Below, in pieces: positions 18,104 through 26,061 of a stretch of DNA of 48,029 nt. The first letter of the stretch is position 1. Every line of letters begins with the position of its first letter. Both the position numbers and the translations under genes were made by a program. The notes below the pieces were generated by a model, which saw nothing but the letters and a program-made list of their open reading frames with translations, ran no database searches and had not been told where the DNA came from. Origin of the DNA: an uncultured Lachnospiraceae bacterium (GTDB lineage: Bacteria > Bacillota > Clostridia > Lachnospirales > Lachnospiraceae); NCBI GenBank assembly GCA_944381515.1, contig CALWLM010000027.1, positions 1 through 48,029 of the forward strand. The letters are read 5' to 3'.

Positions 18104-18152
18104 CTGTCTATCGCCGCCTTCCGCTGCCATATCCACAGGTTTCTCTTGCGTT

Positions 18153-18204
18153 TTCCTTTCCAGTCCTACATTCCGGTCCTATATTCCAGTCGTCTCTTCC
18201 AGTC
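18153..18204. repeat. Four tandem 13-bp repeats ahead of the solenoid gene
   Basis: On the minus strand four consecutive 13-nt units share GACTGGAA (one copy GACCGGAA) and differ in the last five bases. They occupy the leader just upstream of the DUF5717-type gene, ending 17 bp before the GTG at 18136. They could bind a regulator or be slippage-prone. The remaining gap to rarA (18205-18280) shows nothing definite. Confidence 0.75.
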
Positions 18205-18280
18205 TTTCCGCCGTCTATTTTAAAGTCGTTTTAGTTTAGCTGCATTTTCTCTATCTTACCACATCTGGGCGATTCCTGCA

Positions 18281-19687
18281 TTATAATTCTTTGTCCAAAT
18301 TATCCGCCGGCCTCTCCTCCGAGTCTTCCCGTCTCGTCCCCAAGGCCTCCTGCCCTTCTTCCTCCCCAGCCTCCTGGCGCAGACTTTGGAGCCACTGGCC
18401 AATCTCCCTCTCCCTGCCGTTATCCGAGGGCAGGTAAAAGCGCTCGTTTTTAAGCTCATCGGGCAGATACTGCTGCTTCACATAATGCCGCGGATAATCA
18501 TGGGCATAGAGATAACCGATTCCCCGTCCCAGCCGCCCTGCGCCCCCATAGTGCGCATCCTGCAAGTAAGGCGGAATCGTGCGGATCTTGACCTTTTTTA
18601 CCGCCTCCATGGCTGCAAAAATTGCATTGCAGGCAGCGTTGCTTTTGGGAGCCGAAGCCACATAGGTCACGGCCTGCGCCAGAATAATCTGCGCCTCCGG
18701 CATTCCAACCCTTTCCACCGCCTGGGCCGCCGCTACCGCCACCTGCAAAGCCTGCGGATCGGCATTTCCCACATCCTCGCTGGCACAGATCATGATCCTT
18801 CTGGCAATAAAGCGAATATCCTCTCCCGCATTCAGCATCCGCGCCAGATAATAGACCGCGGCATCCGGATCAGTTCCCCTCATGCTCTTGATAAAAGCGG
18901 AAATCGTATCGTAATGGTTATCCCCGTCTTTATCATAGCGCACCGCCCGCCGCTGGATGCACTCCTCCGCCACCGGCAGCGTCACATGTATTTTGCCGTC
19001 CTCACTCCGCTCGGTCGTCAGCACTGCCAGCTCAATGGCATTCAGGGCCGTTCTGGCGTCCCCGTCGGCCATATCCGCCAGAAAGTCCAGCGCCTCGTCG
19101 GAAATCACTGCGTCAAAGCTTCCCAGCCCCTTTTTCTCATCGGTCAGAGCGCGGCGCAGCAATATCTTGATATCATCTGTTTCCAGGGATTTCAGCTCAA
19201 AAACCACAGAGCGGGAAAGCAGCGCCCCATTAACCTCAAAATAAGGATTCTCCGTAGTAGCTCCAATCAATATAATCGTTCCGTCCTCCACAAACGGCAG
19301 CAGATAATCCTGTTGAGCCTTATTAAACCGGTGAATCTCATCAATAAAAAGGATGGTCCGCCGTCCGTACATCCCCGCCAGATTCTTAGCCCCTTCCACA
19401 ATCTGTTCCATATCTTTTTTGCCGGAAACAGTGGCGTTAATCTGTGTAAACTCCGAGCTGGTAGTACCTGCGATGACCCGGGCCAGGGTGGTCTTGCCGG
19501 TTCCCGGCGGTCCGTACAGAATCAGAGAGCTCAGTTTATCCGCCTGAATGGCCCGGTAGAGCATTTTGTCCTTCCCAATGATATGACGCTGACCCACCAC
19601 CTCATCCAGAGTTTCCGGACGCAGCCTTGCTGCCAGTGGGGCTTCTTTTTTCTTCTGGTTTTCTCTCATATAATCAAACAGATCCAT
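18281..19687 (-). CDS. rarA: Replication-associated recombination protein A
   Basis: A 468-residue AAA+ ATPase of the RarA/MgsA/WRNIP1 family, related to clamp-loader subunits and acting at stalled replication forks. It has Walker A GPPGTGKTT near residue 62, Walker B LFIDEIHRF, sensor-1 GATTENP and the C-terminal tetramerisation region (GTDPDAAVYYLARM onward). The start ATG 19687 (MDLFDYM) is preferred over ATG 19705. The promoter at 19715-19744 would leave almost no leader for the upstream ATG, and AAAGGCAG precedes this one. It is monocistronic. Confidence 0.94.
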   Translation of the reverse strand: MDLFDYMRENQKKKEAPLAARLRPETLDEVVGQRHIIGKDKMLYRAIQADKLSSLILYGPPGTGKTTLARVIAGTTSSEFTQINATVSGKKDMEQIVEGAKNLAGMYGRRTILFIDEIHRFNKAQQDYLLPFVEDGTIILIGATTENPYFEVNGALLSRSVVFELKSLETDDIKILLRRALTDEKKGLGSFDAVISDEALDFLADMADGDARTALNAIELAVLTTERSEDGKIHVTLPVAEECIQRRAVRYDKDGDNHYDTISAFIKSMRGTDPDAAVYYLARMLNAGEDIRFIARRIMICASEDVGNADPQALQVAVAAAQAVERVGMPEAQIILAQAVTYVASAPKSNAACNAIFAAMEAVKKVKIRTIPPYLQDAHYGGAGRLGRGIGYLYAHDYPRHYVKQQYLPDELKNERFYLPSDNGREREIGQWLQSLRQEAGEEEGQEALGTRREDSEERPADNLDKEL

Positions 19688-19714
19688 TTTTCTGCTGCCT
19701 TTCATCCGTAATAA

Positions 19715-19744
19715 AATATAATGTTGTAAAAGTCAAAAGGTCAA
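19715..19744 (-). promoter_or_regulatory. Promoter of rarA
   Basis: TTGACC (19739-19744, minus strand), 18-bp spacer, TATATT (19715-19720). Each hexamer matches consensus at five of six bases. Just upstream lies an inverted pair CAAAATCC/GGATTTTG (19742-19749 and 19771-19778) that may be the 3' hairpin of the deacetylase transcript. Confidence 0.6.
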
Positions 19745-19851
19745 AATCCGGCGCAGACTTGCCCGCAGGAGGATTTTGGCCCCCGGCATCCTATAATTCC
19801 ACAAAATGATTTTACTACAGATTTGCAAAAAAAGGAATGGCCCATCAGCAG

Positions 19852-20529
19852 TTAATCTAACAGCAGCTCATCCACCCGCACGAATTCATAGCCCTGCCGG
19901 GTCAGCTCATCTACAATCTGAAGAGCCGCCTCCACCGAGCTGCGGTATACATCGTGCAAAAGAATAATATCTCCATCCTCCACATCAGATAAAACTCTCT
20001 CTGCCACCGTCTTCGTATCCTGCACTCTCCAGTCCTGCGGATCTACGCTCCAAAGCACCACCTGCATATCCGTCAGACTCTCCAAATCCTCCTGCCAGGA
20101 GCCGAAGGGCGGCCGGATGTAGCGGATTTCCTGACCGCAGGCCTCCCCGATCACCCGGTTGGCCTCATCAATCTCCTGGCAGGCTTTTTCATCCGGCACG
20201 GAGGTCAGCTGTATATGACTGTAGGTGTGATTTCCGATCAGGTGACCATCGTCCGCAATTCGCTGCACAATATCCTCGTGCCCCTCCACATTAACTCCGA
20301 TCAAAAAGAAGGTGGCCTTTACTCCTCTCTCCTTTAACCCATCCAACAGCAGCTCCGTGCAGACCGGATGCGGACCATCGTCAAAGGTCAGAGCCACCAC
20401 CGGAGCTTCGCCTGCCTGAGCTTCCCCGTTTCCTCCCGCCTCCACAGCATTCGGCCAGTCCTGTCTGATAAGTCCGGCCAACAAAAAAATCCCTGCTGAA
20501 AACAGCAGGGAAAAGAATGTCTTTTTCAT
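19852..20529 (-). CDS. Polysaccharide deacetylase (NodB domain)
   Basis: A 225-residue secreted or membrane-anchored carbohydrate esterase 4. The N-terminus (KKTFFSLLFSAGIFLLAGLI) is a signal peptide or anchor. The NodB core shows TFDDGPH (near residue 50) with the metal/catalytic Asp pair, HTYSH (near 102) with the metal-binding His residues, RPPFGSW and LHDV. Likely substrate is peptidoglycan N-acetylglucosamine or another amino-sugar glycan. ATG 20529 has only a weak ribosome site. Confidence 0.92.
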   Translation of the reverse strand: MKKTFFSLLFSAGIFLLAGLIRQDWPNAVEAGGNGEAQAGEAPVVALTFDDGPHPVCTELLLDGLKERGVKATFFLIGVNVEGHEDIVQRIADDGHLIGNHTYSHIQLTSVPDEKACQEIDEANRVIGEACGQEIRYIRPPFGSWQEDLESLTDMQVVLWSVDPQDWRVQDTKTVAERVLSDVEDGDIILLHDVYRSSVEAALQIVDELTRQGYEFVRVDELLLD

Positions 20530-20621
20530 GGCATCTGCCCGCCTATCTCCATTCCTTATACTTTATGGAGCGGCAGAACCGATCATGACTGCTAAAGACC
20601 TTTGCCGTATGCTTTTTGTTC

Positions 20622-20897
20622 TCAGGCAATCAAAGCCCTGGCACGGTCATAATCCTGTCTTCTCACATAGATCACATAAACATATGCCATATTATCCGAA
20701 AACGGATCGTAACCCATCCCGCCGGCGCCTACCTGCATCGACATACTGGCATGGATATTGCGTCCAAAAGCAGTATGATTCCGCATCGTCTTCATCTCAT
20801 AGGGAATACGGTGCTCCTCCAGCCGGCTCCACACCTTGGCAGACTGTTCAGCCGAGCTATCCGTAAAAAGCTTTCTGCGATTAAAAACGTTAATCAT
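20622..20897 (-). CDS. Small DUF2007-like protein
   Basis: A 91-residue soluble protein (MINVFNRRKLFTDSSAEQSA to DYDRARALIA). The pattern of a short strand, a helix, a variable middle and an ending of the DRARALI type resembles DUF2007 signal-transduction-like proteins, but similarity is weak. ATG 20897 has GAAAGGAGG upstream and an almost perfect promoter 30 bp away, so the gene is real and probably well expressed. Monocistronic; function unknown. Confidence 0.78.
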   Translation of the reverse strand: MINVFNRRKLFTDSSAEQSAKVWSRLEEHRIPYEMKTMRNHTAFGRNIHASMSMQVGAGGMGYDPFSDNMAYVYVIYVRRQDYDRARALIA

Positions 20898-20926
20898 ATA
20901 GACGCCTCCTTTCGGAATTTTTTATT

Positions 20927-20955
20927 ATTATCGCAGAAAAAAACATTTTTGTCAA
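20927..20955 (-). promoter_or_regulatory. Near-consensus promoter of the DUF2007-like gene
   Basis: On the minus strand TTGACA (20950-20955) is followed by 17 bp and GATAAT (20927-20932). Only one of twelve bases departs from the sigma-A consensus. Confidence 0.85.
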
Positions 20956-20991
20956 GATGAATCCTCTGGCTTGCGTATGACTTTCAGGCAT

Positions 20992-21993
20992 CTATTCATA
21001 GCGCAGAGCTTCTATGGGATCCAGCTTTGACGCCTTATTTGCCGGATAGTAGCCGAAGAAAATTCCAATAGCCATCGAAATGCCTACAACCAGAACAATT
21101 ACCTCCATATCCGCTCGGGCCGAATATCCCATGACATGGCAGGCGACGGCTCCCAGTCCCACCCCGGTCAGGATGCCGATCGCCCCTCCGACCAGGCAGA
21201 TAACGACGGCCTCGATGATAAACTGCATGCGGATTGTATGCCCAGGCGCTCCCAAGGCCTTGCGCGTACCGATCTCACGGGTTCGTTCCGTGACCGATGC
21301 CAGCATGATATTCATCACGCCGATTCCTCCCACCAGCAGGCTGATGGCCGCTATGGCCGAGATGGCCAGCGATACGGTGTCCAGCATCTCCGTCATGGTG
21401 AATACGAGGCTTTCCATGCTGGACGCTGTGACGGTCCATACGTCGTTTTGCGTATAGTAGCTGGCAAAGAAATTCTCCGATGTGGTTACGAAGGCTGTCG
21501 TGTCCGTTCCCGTGCTGGTAATGACAGTCAGGCTGCTGTAGCCTTCCAGGCTGCCGGAAAGCTCTTTTGCCACATCTAACGGAATATAGAAATTGGTAAC
21601 GGAGCTGCCGAACGCAGCTTCCTCCTCGGACTCCGAATCCGTCTCCGATTCCGAAGAATCCTCCAGGCGGTAGACGCCGACAATGTAGAAGGTAAAGCTT
21701 CGGTTATTCACCTGGACGGAAAGAGACTGGCCGATGGCGTTCATCGGAGTGACGTCCATGTATTCCGTGACAAATTCATCCGCCACCAGGCAGAGCCGGC
21801 GTCCGCTGTCCGTGTCGTTCTGAATGCTTCTGCCGTACAAAAGCTCCAGCTCCCCGCCGGCGTCCACCGCCGCCGTAATCACCTTATGTTTTCGCATTTT
21901 TTGTCCCAGCCAACGGAGGAAACGGATAAAACCTCTCCCGACAGACCTGGGAAATCCCTTCAGGAATCCTCCAATTTTTCTCAGCAGTTTCAT
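20992..21993 (-). pseudogene. Chimeric MacAB-type efflux remnant (permease C-half)
   Basis: The 333-residue reading frame is open and has a good start (ATG 21993 after AGAGGAG). Residues from ELELLYGRS onward match the second half of MacB-type FtsX permeases, with three transmembrane helices and the ending KLDPIEALRYE. The expected first helix and front of the extracellular domain are missing. The first 45 or so residues are basic and cytosol-like (GRGFIRFLRWLGQKMRKHKV) and break off at ITAAV, as if a membrane anchor had been cut. I infer that a deletion fused the start of a HlyD/MacA-like adaptor gene in frame to the end of macB, removing the ATPase. No ATPase or adaptor gene remains nearby. 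Confidence 0.6.
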
Positions 21994-22141
21994 TATAGCT
22001 CCTCTCTTCTTTGCAGATATGGAGCCATTATAGCAGGGAATACTGAAAAGGCCGGCTGCGATCAGGCGGAAAATTTGCTCCTGTGTATCTGAACGAATCC
22101 GATAAAAAACTCCCCATCCGCCGCGATATCACAGAAAGAAA

Positions 22142-22180
22142 GGGATATTCCAGTCAACCGCAGCTGGAATACCCCTTTTT
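22142..22180. terminator. Terminator after the hydrogenase operon
   Basis: GGGATATTCCAG pairs with CTGGAATACCCC (one mismatch) across a 10-nt loop. It lies 60 bp after the hydA stop. The plus strand has five Ts after the stem; the minus strand has a broken T-run (CCCTTTCTTTC). It probably ends the minus-strand transcript. The rest of 22000-22239 shows no gene. Confidence 0.65.
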
Positions 22181-22239
22181 ATATTGCTCCGTCTTTTAAT
22201 TTCTTTTCCTTTCGGACGTCCGGCTCTTTTTTGTGGGCC

Positions 22240-23958
22240 TTAATCCCACTGGCTCTGATCCGTATGCAGAAGCTCGTGGGCCTTGTGGGACATGGGCGAA
22301 CCTAAGAACTCCTTATACAGGGTGCGCACGTCGGGATTCTCGTGGGAATAGCGCAGGGCGCTGCCCTTATCCAGGCGGTACAGGCCAGCCGCCCTCTGGG
22401 CTGCCCGTTCCTCGCCGTCCTTGATGGGCTGGCCGCCGCCGCCGGCACAGCCGCCGGGACATGCCATCACTTCCACGAAATCATACTCGCACCGTCCGGC
22501 CCGCACATCCTCTATGAGCTTTCTGGCCTCTCCCAGACTGGAAACCACGGCGCAGCGCAGCTTATTGCCCGCCACGTCCACCTCCAGCTCTCTTCGGTCT
22601 GTCAGTCCGCGTACCTCCTTAAATGCCTCCGGCTCTATGTTTTTGCCCATCAGCAGGAAGTAAGCGGAGCGCAGGGCCGCCTCCATGACGCCGCCGGAGG
22701 CGCCGAAGATAACAGCTGCCCCAGTGCCGCTGCCCAGAGGATTATCAAAGGGCAGGTCGGGCAAATCCTCCACATGGATATACGCCATTTTGACAAAGCG
22801 CATGATCTCTCGGGTAATCATTACAAAATCCACATCCGGCGTAGAGCCGTCGGCCGTCATGCAGCTGACGCTGCACTCGTATTTCTTGGCGCTGCAGGGC
22901 ATGATAGACACCACGCACAGCTTATCCGGTGACACGCCGATCTTTTCGGCGAAGTAGGTCTTGGCCACGGCCCCGAACATCTGCTGCGGCGATTTGGCCG
23001 TGGACAGCTGCCCCACCATATCCGGGTATTCACTGCGCAAAAAACGCACCCAGCCGGGACAGCAGGAGGTAAACATCGGCCATTGATATTTCTCCCGATG
23101 GGACAAACGCTCCAAAAGCTCGCTGCCCTCCTCCATGATCGTCAGATCCGCGCCGAAATTGGTGTCGAATACATAGTCAAAACCGATCTGCTTGAGCGCC
23201 GCCACCAGCTGGCCGGTGGTCACCGCCTCCTGGGGCAGGCCCAGACTCTCGCAGAAGGCCACCCGCACCGCCGGGGCGATCTGCACCACTGTGGTAATCT
23301 CCGGATCATCCAGAGCCTCAAACACAGCGTTGCCGTCCTTGCGCACCGTCAAGGCTCCCACCGGGCAGTGGGTCACGCACTGGCCGCAGGCAGCGCAGTT
23401 CGATTCGGCAATGGGCTGATTGTCCTTCACATGGATGGTCGTCCGGTAACCGGTATTGATGACCTCCCATACCCCCAGGGTCTGCACTCTCTCACAGATA
23501 TTGACACAGCGCATGCACTTGATGCACTTGGAGGCGTCGCGGATAATGGGGAAACTGGAATCCCAGTTGTATTTTTCGCATTCCTCCGGGTAAGGGACGC
23601 TCAAGATTCCCATATTCCCGGCAATCTCCTGCAAGGTACAGGTGCCGTTTCGCAGACAGATGGGGCAGTTCATCCTGTGCTGGGACAGGATCAGCTGCAC
23701 GTTGGTCTTGCGGGCCTTGCGGGCCTTGGGGCTGCTGGTGTGGATCACCATTCCCTCCTCCACCTCGTGGTTGCAGGAGGTGACCAGCTGGTCGATGCCC
23801 TCCACCTCCACCGCGCAGACGCGGCAGGCGCCGATTTCATTGATATCCTTCAGATAGCACAGCTTGGGAATTGTGATGCCAACCTGTGCAGCCGCCTCCA
23901 TGATCGTCGTTCCCTCCGGGACCGACACGGCTCTTCCGTTGATTGTCGCGTTTACCAT
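22240..23958 (-). CDS. hydA: [FeFe] hydrogenase, group A, M3 architecture
   Basis: A 572-residue iron hydrogenase that reduces protons to H2 or runs in reverse. Domains in order are a plant-type [2Fe-2S] ferredoxin (about 1-78), a His/Cys [4Fe-4S] domain (HRMNCPICLRNGTC), two 4Fe-4S clusters (CIKCMRCVNIC; CAACGQCVTHCPVG) and the H-cluster domain. All three active-site motifs are intact: TSCCPGW near residue 299, MPCSAKKYE near 355 and ACPGGCAGGGGQP near 502. The length equals that of the CpI type. It overlaps its upstream partner by 7 bp, so electrons probably come from that flavoprotein. H-cluster maturases are not in the window. Confidence 0.96.
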   Translation of the reverse strand: MVNATINGRAVSVPEGTTIMEAAAQVGITIPKLCYLKDINEIGACRVCAVEVEGIDQLVTSCNHEVEEGMVIHTSSPKARKARKTNVQLILSQHRMNCPICLRNGTCTLQEIAGNMGILSVPYPEECEKYNWDSSFPIIRDASKCIKCMRCVNICERVQTLGVWEVINTGYRTTIHVKDNQPIAESNCAACGQCVTHCPVGALTVRKDGNAVFEALDDPEITTVVQIAPAVRVAFCESLGLPQEAVTTGQLVAALKQIGFDYVFDTNFGADLTIMEEGSELLERLSHREKYQWPMFTSCCPGWVRFLRSEYPDMVGQLSTAKSPQQMFGAVAKTYFAEKIGVSPDKLCVVSIMPCSAKKYECSVSCMTADGSTPDVDFVMITREIMRFVKMAYIHVEDLPDLPFDNPLGSGTGAAVIFGASGGVMEAALRSAYFLLMGKNIEPEAFKEVRGLTDRRELEVDVAGNKLRCAVVSSLGEARKLIEDVRAGRCEYDFVEVMACPGGCAGGGGQPIKDGEERAAQRAAGLYRLDKGSALRYSHENPDVRTLYKEFLGSPMSHKAHELLHTDQSQWD

Positions 23959-25787
23959 TGTGTCGTTCTACCTCCCTTCAGAGAACCATATCCGTAGTAA
24001 TCGCAGCGCAGGCAGCGGGACGCCTCCTGGGCCGCCTCTTCCTCGCTCATGCCCAGCTCCACGCCCTCGAAATCGCAGCGGCGCTCGCAGGCCTCTCTCT
24101 CCACCAGGCTGACCCGGCCGCAGGGGATGCGGTTGCGCACATGGCCGGCCGGAATCTCCACATCGCAGCTGATCATATGGTTGAAGCCCAGGAAGGAATC
24201 GATGTTGGCCGCAGCCACCTTGCCGCCCTCGATGGCCCGGATTACCGTGGCCGGTCCGGTCACGCAGTCGCCTCCGGCAAAGACCCCTTCCTTGTCGCGG
24301 ATCATGCCGTCGTCCAGGGCGTCGATCACCCCGCGCTTCACCTCGATGCCGCTGCTCTCAAAATGCTTGTAATCGATATTCTGGCCGATGGCCACGATCA
24401 CCCGGTCGCAGGGGATCGCCACCTCGGGCTTGCTGGAATCCTTCGGGGACGGGCGGCCCTTCCGGTCGCAGCGGCTGATCATCTGCGGCTTGGCCCACAG
24501 GGCCTTCACCGCCCCGTTTTCGTCCTTCTCAATACGCAGGGGCACCATCAGGGATTTGATCTCCACGCCTTCGGCGATGGCGCTCTCCACCTCCGCCGGC
24601 AGGGCGGGCATATCCTCCTGGCGTCTGCGGTAGACGATGGTCGTCCGGGCCGCTCCCAGGCGCACCGCCGAGCGGGCGCAGTCCATGGCCACATTGCCGC
24701 CGCCCAGGATCACCACGTTTTCCCCGGTGAAATCCGGGAACTCGTCATGGCCGATCTTATCCAGAAGGTCGACGGCGGAAATCACATTCTTCGCGTCCTC
24801 GCCCTCGATCCCCATCTTCTTATCCACCTGGGCGCCGATGGCGATATAAACCGCGTCGTACTGCAGGATCAGGGCCTGAATCGTGATGTCCTTGCCTACC
24901 TTTGTATTTCGCCTAACCTCCACGCCCAGAGAGAGGATCACGTCGATGTCCTCCTGCAGCTTTTCTCTGGGGAAACGGTAGCTGGGAATGCCGTAGCGCA
25001 GCATACCGCCCAGCTTCGGCTTTTCCTCAAAGACCGTAACCTTATGGCCCATCAGAGAAAGGTAATAAGCGGCGCTTAAGCCGCTGGGCCCTCCGCCGAT
25101 GACCGCCACCTTCTTGCCGGTGGACGGAGCGCATTTCTCCGCGGGCGTCTTGGCCGCGTAGTCCACAGCCGCCCTTTTGAGGCCGCGGATATTGATGGGG
25201 CTGTCGATAATGCGCCGGCGGCATTTTCTCTCGCAGGGATGCTCGCAGACATAGGCGCAGGTCGTCGGGAAGGGATTATCCTTGCGGATCAGGCGCACCG
25301 CATCCTCATAGCGGCCTTCCCCTACCAGTGCCACGTAGCCGGGGATATCCACATCGGCAGGACATGCGTCCACACAGGGCACGGAAATCTTGGTGGCGTC
25401 CACATAGCCGCCGTTTTCGATATACCGCACGTAGTCGTCATAGCATTCCGTCACTCCGTGGTAAACCATTCTGGCCGCCTCGTAACCGATGGCGCAGTCA
25501 GCCGATTCGTAGATACTCTTCGCCGTATCTCGAATCAAATCCAGGGTCTCGACCGTGGCCCGGTTCTCCAGCACATCCGTCAGGAGATTTTGCAGCTGGC
25601 GCAGGCCGATCCGGCAAGTTGTGCACTTTCCGCAGGTCTGGGCGTGACACATCTTCAGAAATCCCAGGTGGAAGTCGGCCGGGCAGGAGTCAATGGCGCC
25701 GGCAATCATGCGCCGCTCCAGCACCTCGTACATCCGCTCCACGGATTTCTGGACTGCGTCCGATTTCTTGATTTCCAATCGACTCAT
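23952..25787 (-). CDS. Hydrogenase-linked NAD(P)H oxidoreductase, NuoF-tail/GltD fusion
   Basis: A 611-residue flavoprotein. The first 130 residues match the C-terminal [4Fe-4S] domain of NuoF (CGKCTTCRIG near residue 54). Then comes the cysteine-rich N-domain of GltD/NfnB-like enzymes (CVDACPADVDIPG; CEHPCERKCRR), an FAD-binding Rossmann fold (VIGGGPSGLSAA near 230), an NAD(P) fold (VILGGGNVAMD near 360) and a C-terminal tail with CERRC and CLRC. It probably passes electrons between NAD(P)H and the hydrogenase. NuoE and the FMN-binding part of NuoF are absent. ATG 25787 has GAGGG upstream. A Rex-like site lies about 100 bp before it. Confidence 0.88.
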   Translation of the reverse strand: MSRLEIKKSDAVQKSVERMYEVLERRMIAGAIDSCPADFHLGFLKMCHAQTCGKCTTCRIGLRQLQNLLTDVLENRATVETLDLIRDTAKSIYESADCAIGYEAARMVYHGVTECYDDYVRYIENGGYVDATKISVPCVDACPADVDIPGYVALVGEGRYEDAVRLIRKDNPFPTTCAYVCEHPCERKCRRRIIDSPINIRGLKRAAVDYAAKTPAEKCAPSTGKKVAVIGGGPSGLSAAYYLSLMGHKVTVFEEKPKLGGMLRYGIPSYRFPREKLQEDIDVILSLGVEVRRNTKVGKDITIQALILQYDAVYIAIGAQVDKKMGIEGEDAKNVISAVDLLDKIGHDEFPDFTGENVVILGGGNVAMDCARSAVRLGAARTTIVYRRRQEDMPALPAEVESAIAEGVEIKSLMVPLRIEKDENGAVKALWAKPQMISRCDRKGRPSPKDSSKPEVAIPCDRVIVAIGQNIDYKHFESSGIEVKRGVIDALDDGMIRDKEGVFAGGDCVTGPATVIRAIEGGKVAAANIDSFLGFNHMISCDVEIPAGHVRNRIPCGRVSLVEREACERRCDFEGVELGMSEEEAAQEASRCLRCDYYGYGSLKGGRTTQW

Positions 25788-25883
25788 GGCAATCCCTCAT
25801 TCTTTCTTTCATTAGGTGTATGTGTTATATGTAGGACAGGGCCGGGCTCCAGTCCTCCCCGGCCCAGGAAGGTTCCGGAAAAA

Positions 25884-25901
25884 TTGTTAGTTTTTTAACG
25901 T
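25884..25901. promoter_or_regulatory. Rex-like operator upstream of the hydrogenase operon
   Basis: TTGTTAG-TTTT-TTAACGT matches the Rex consensus TTGTTAANNNNTTAACAA at 11 of 14 defined bases. Rex senses the NADH/NAD ratio and represses fermentation and hydrogenase genes in many clostridia. No clean -35/-10 pair could be assigned here. Confidence 0.5.
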
Positions 25902-25947
25902 ATCCTATAAAAAAATACCGGCAGCCGTCTTATGTCGTTCCCATAAT

Positions 25948-25979
25948 GCCGGAAAGAGGGGTTTATGCCTCTCTCCGGC
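25948..25979. terminator. Hairpin after the SPFH gene
   Basis: GCCGGAAAGAGG and CCTCTCTCCGGC form a 12-bp stem with one mismatch and an 8-nt loop, 80 bp downstream of the minus-strand SPFH stop. A T-run is lacking, so it may be an inefficient terminator or an mRNA end-protecting hairpin. No gene lies in 25788-26061. Confidence 0.45.
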
Positions 25980-26061
25980 CTTCGATGTCCCTTTATCAGG
26001 CTATCCGTTCTTTCCGTTACATTCTTAATTATAAAGGCTATATTTCAGCTGTCAATAGCAA

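Noticed and set aside
18153-18204. CRISPR array
   Set aside because: The 13-bp units have no unique spacers and no cas genes are nearby. The tandem repeat at 47622-47670 is rejected for the same reason.
15974-18223. A 749-codon open frame on the plus strand
   Set aside because: It lies antisense to the DUF5717-type gene, has low-complexity Ser/His/Arg/Leu-rich composition and no domain. It is a shadow of the real gene.
18386-19711. A 441-codon plus-strand frame
   Set aside because: Antisense to rarA, which has full AAA+ motifs; the plus-strand protein has no recognisable features.
23943-25079. A 378-codon plus-strand frame rich in His, Leu and Ala
   Set aside because: Antisense to the hydrogenase flavoprotein gene, a typical shadow of a GC-rich coding region.
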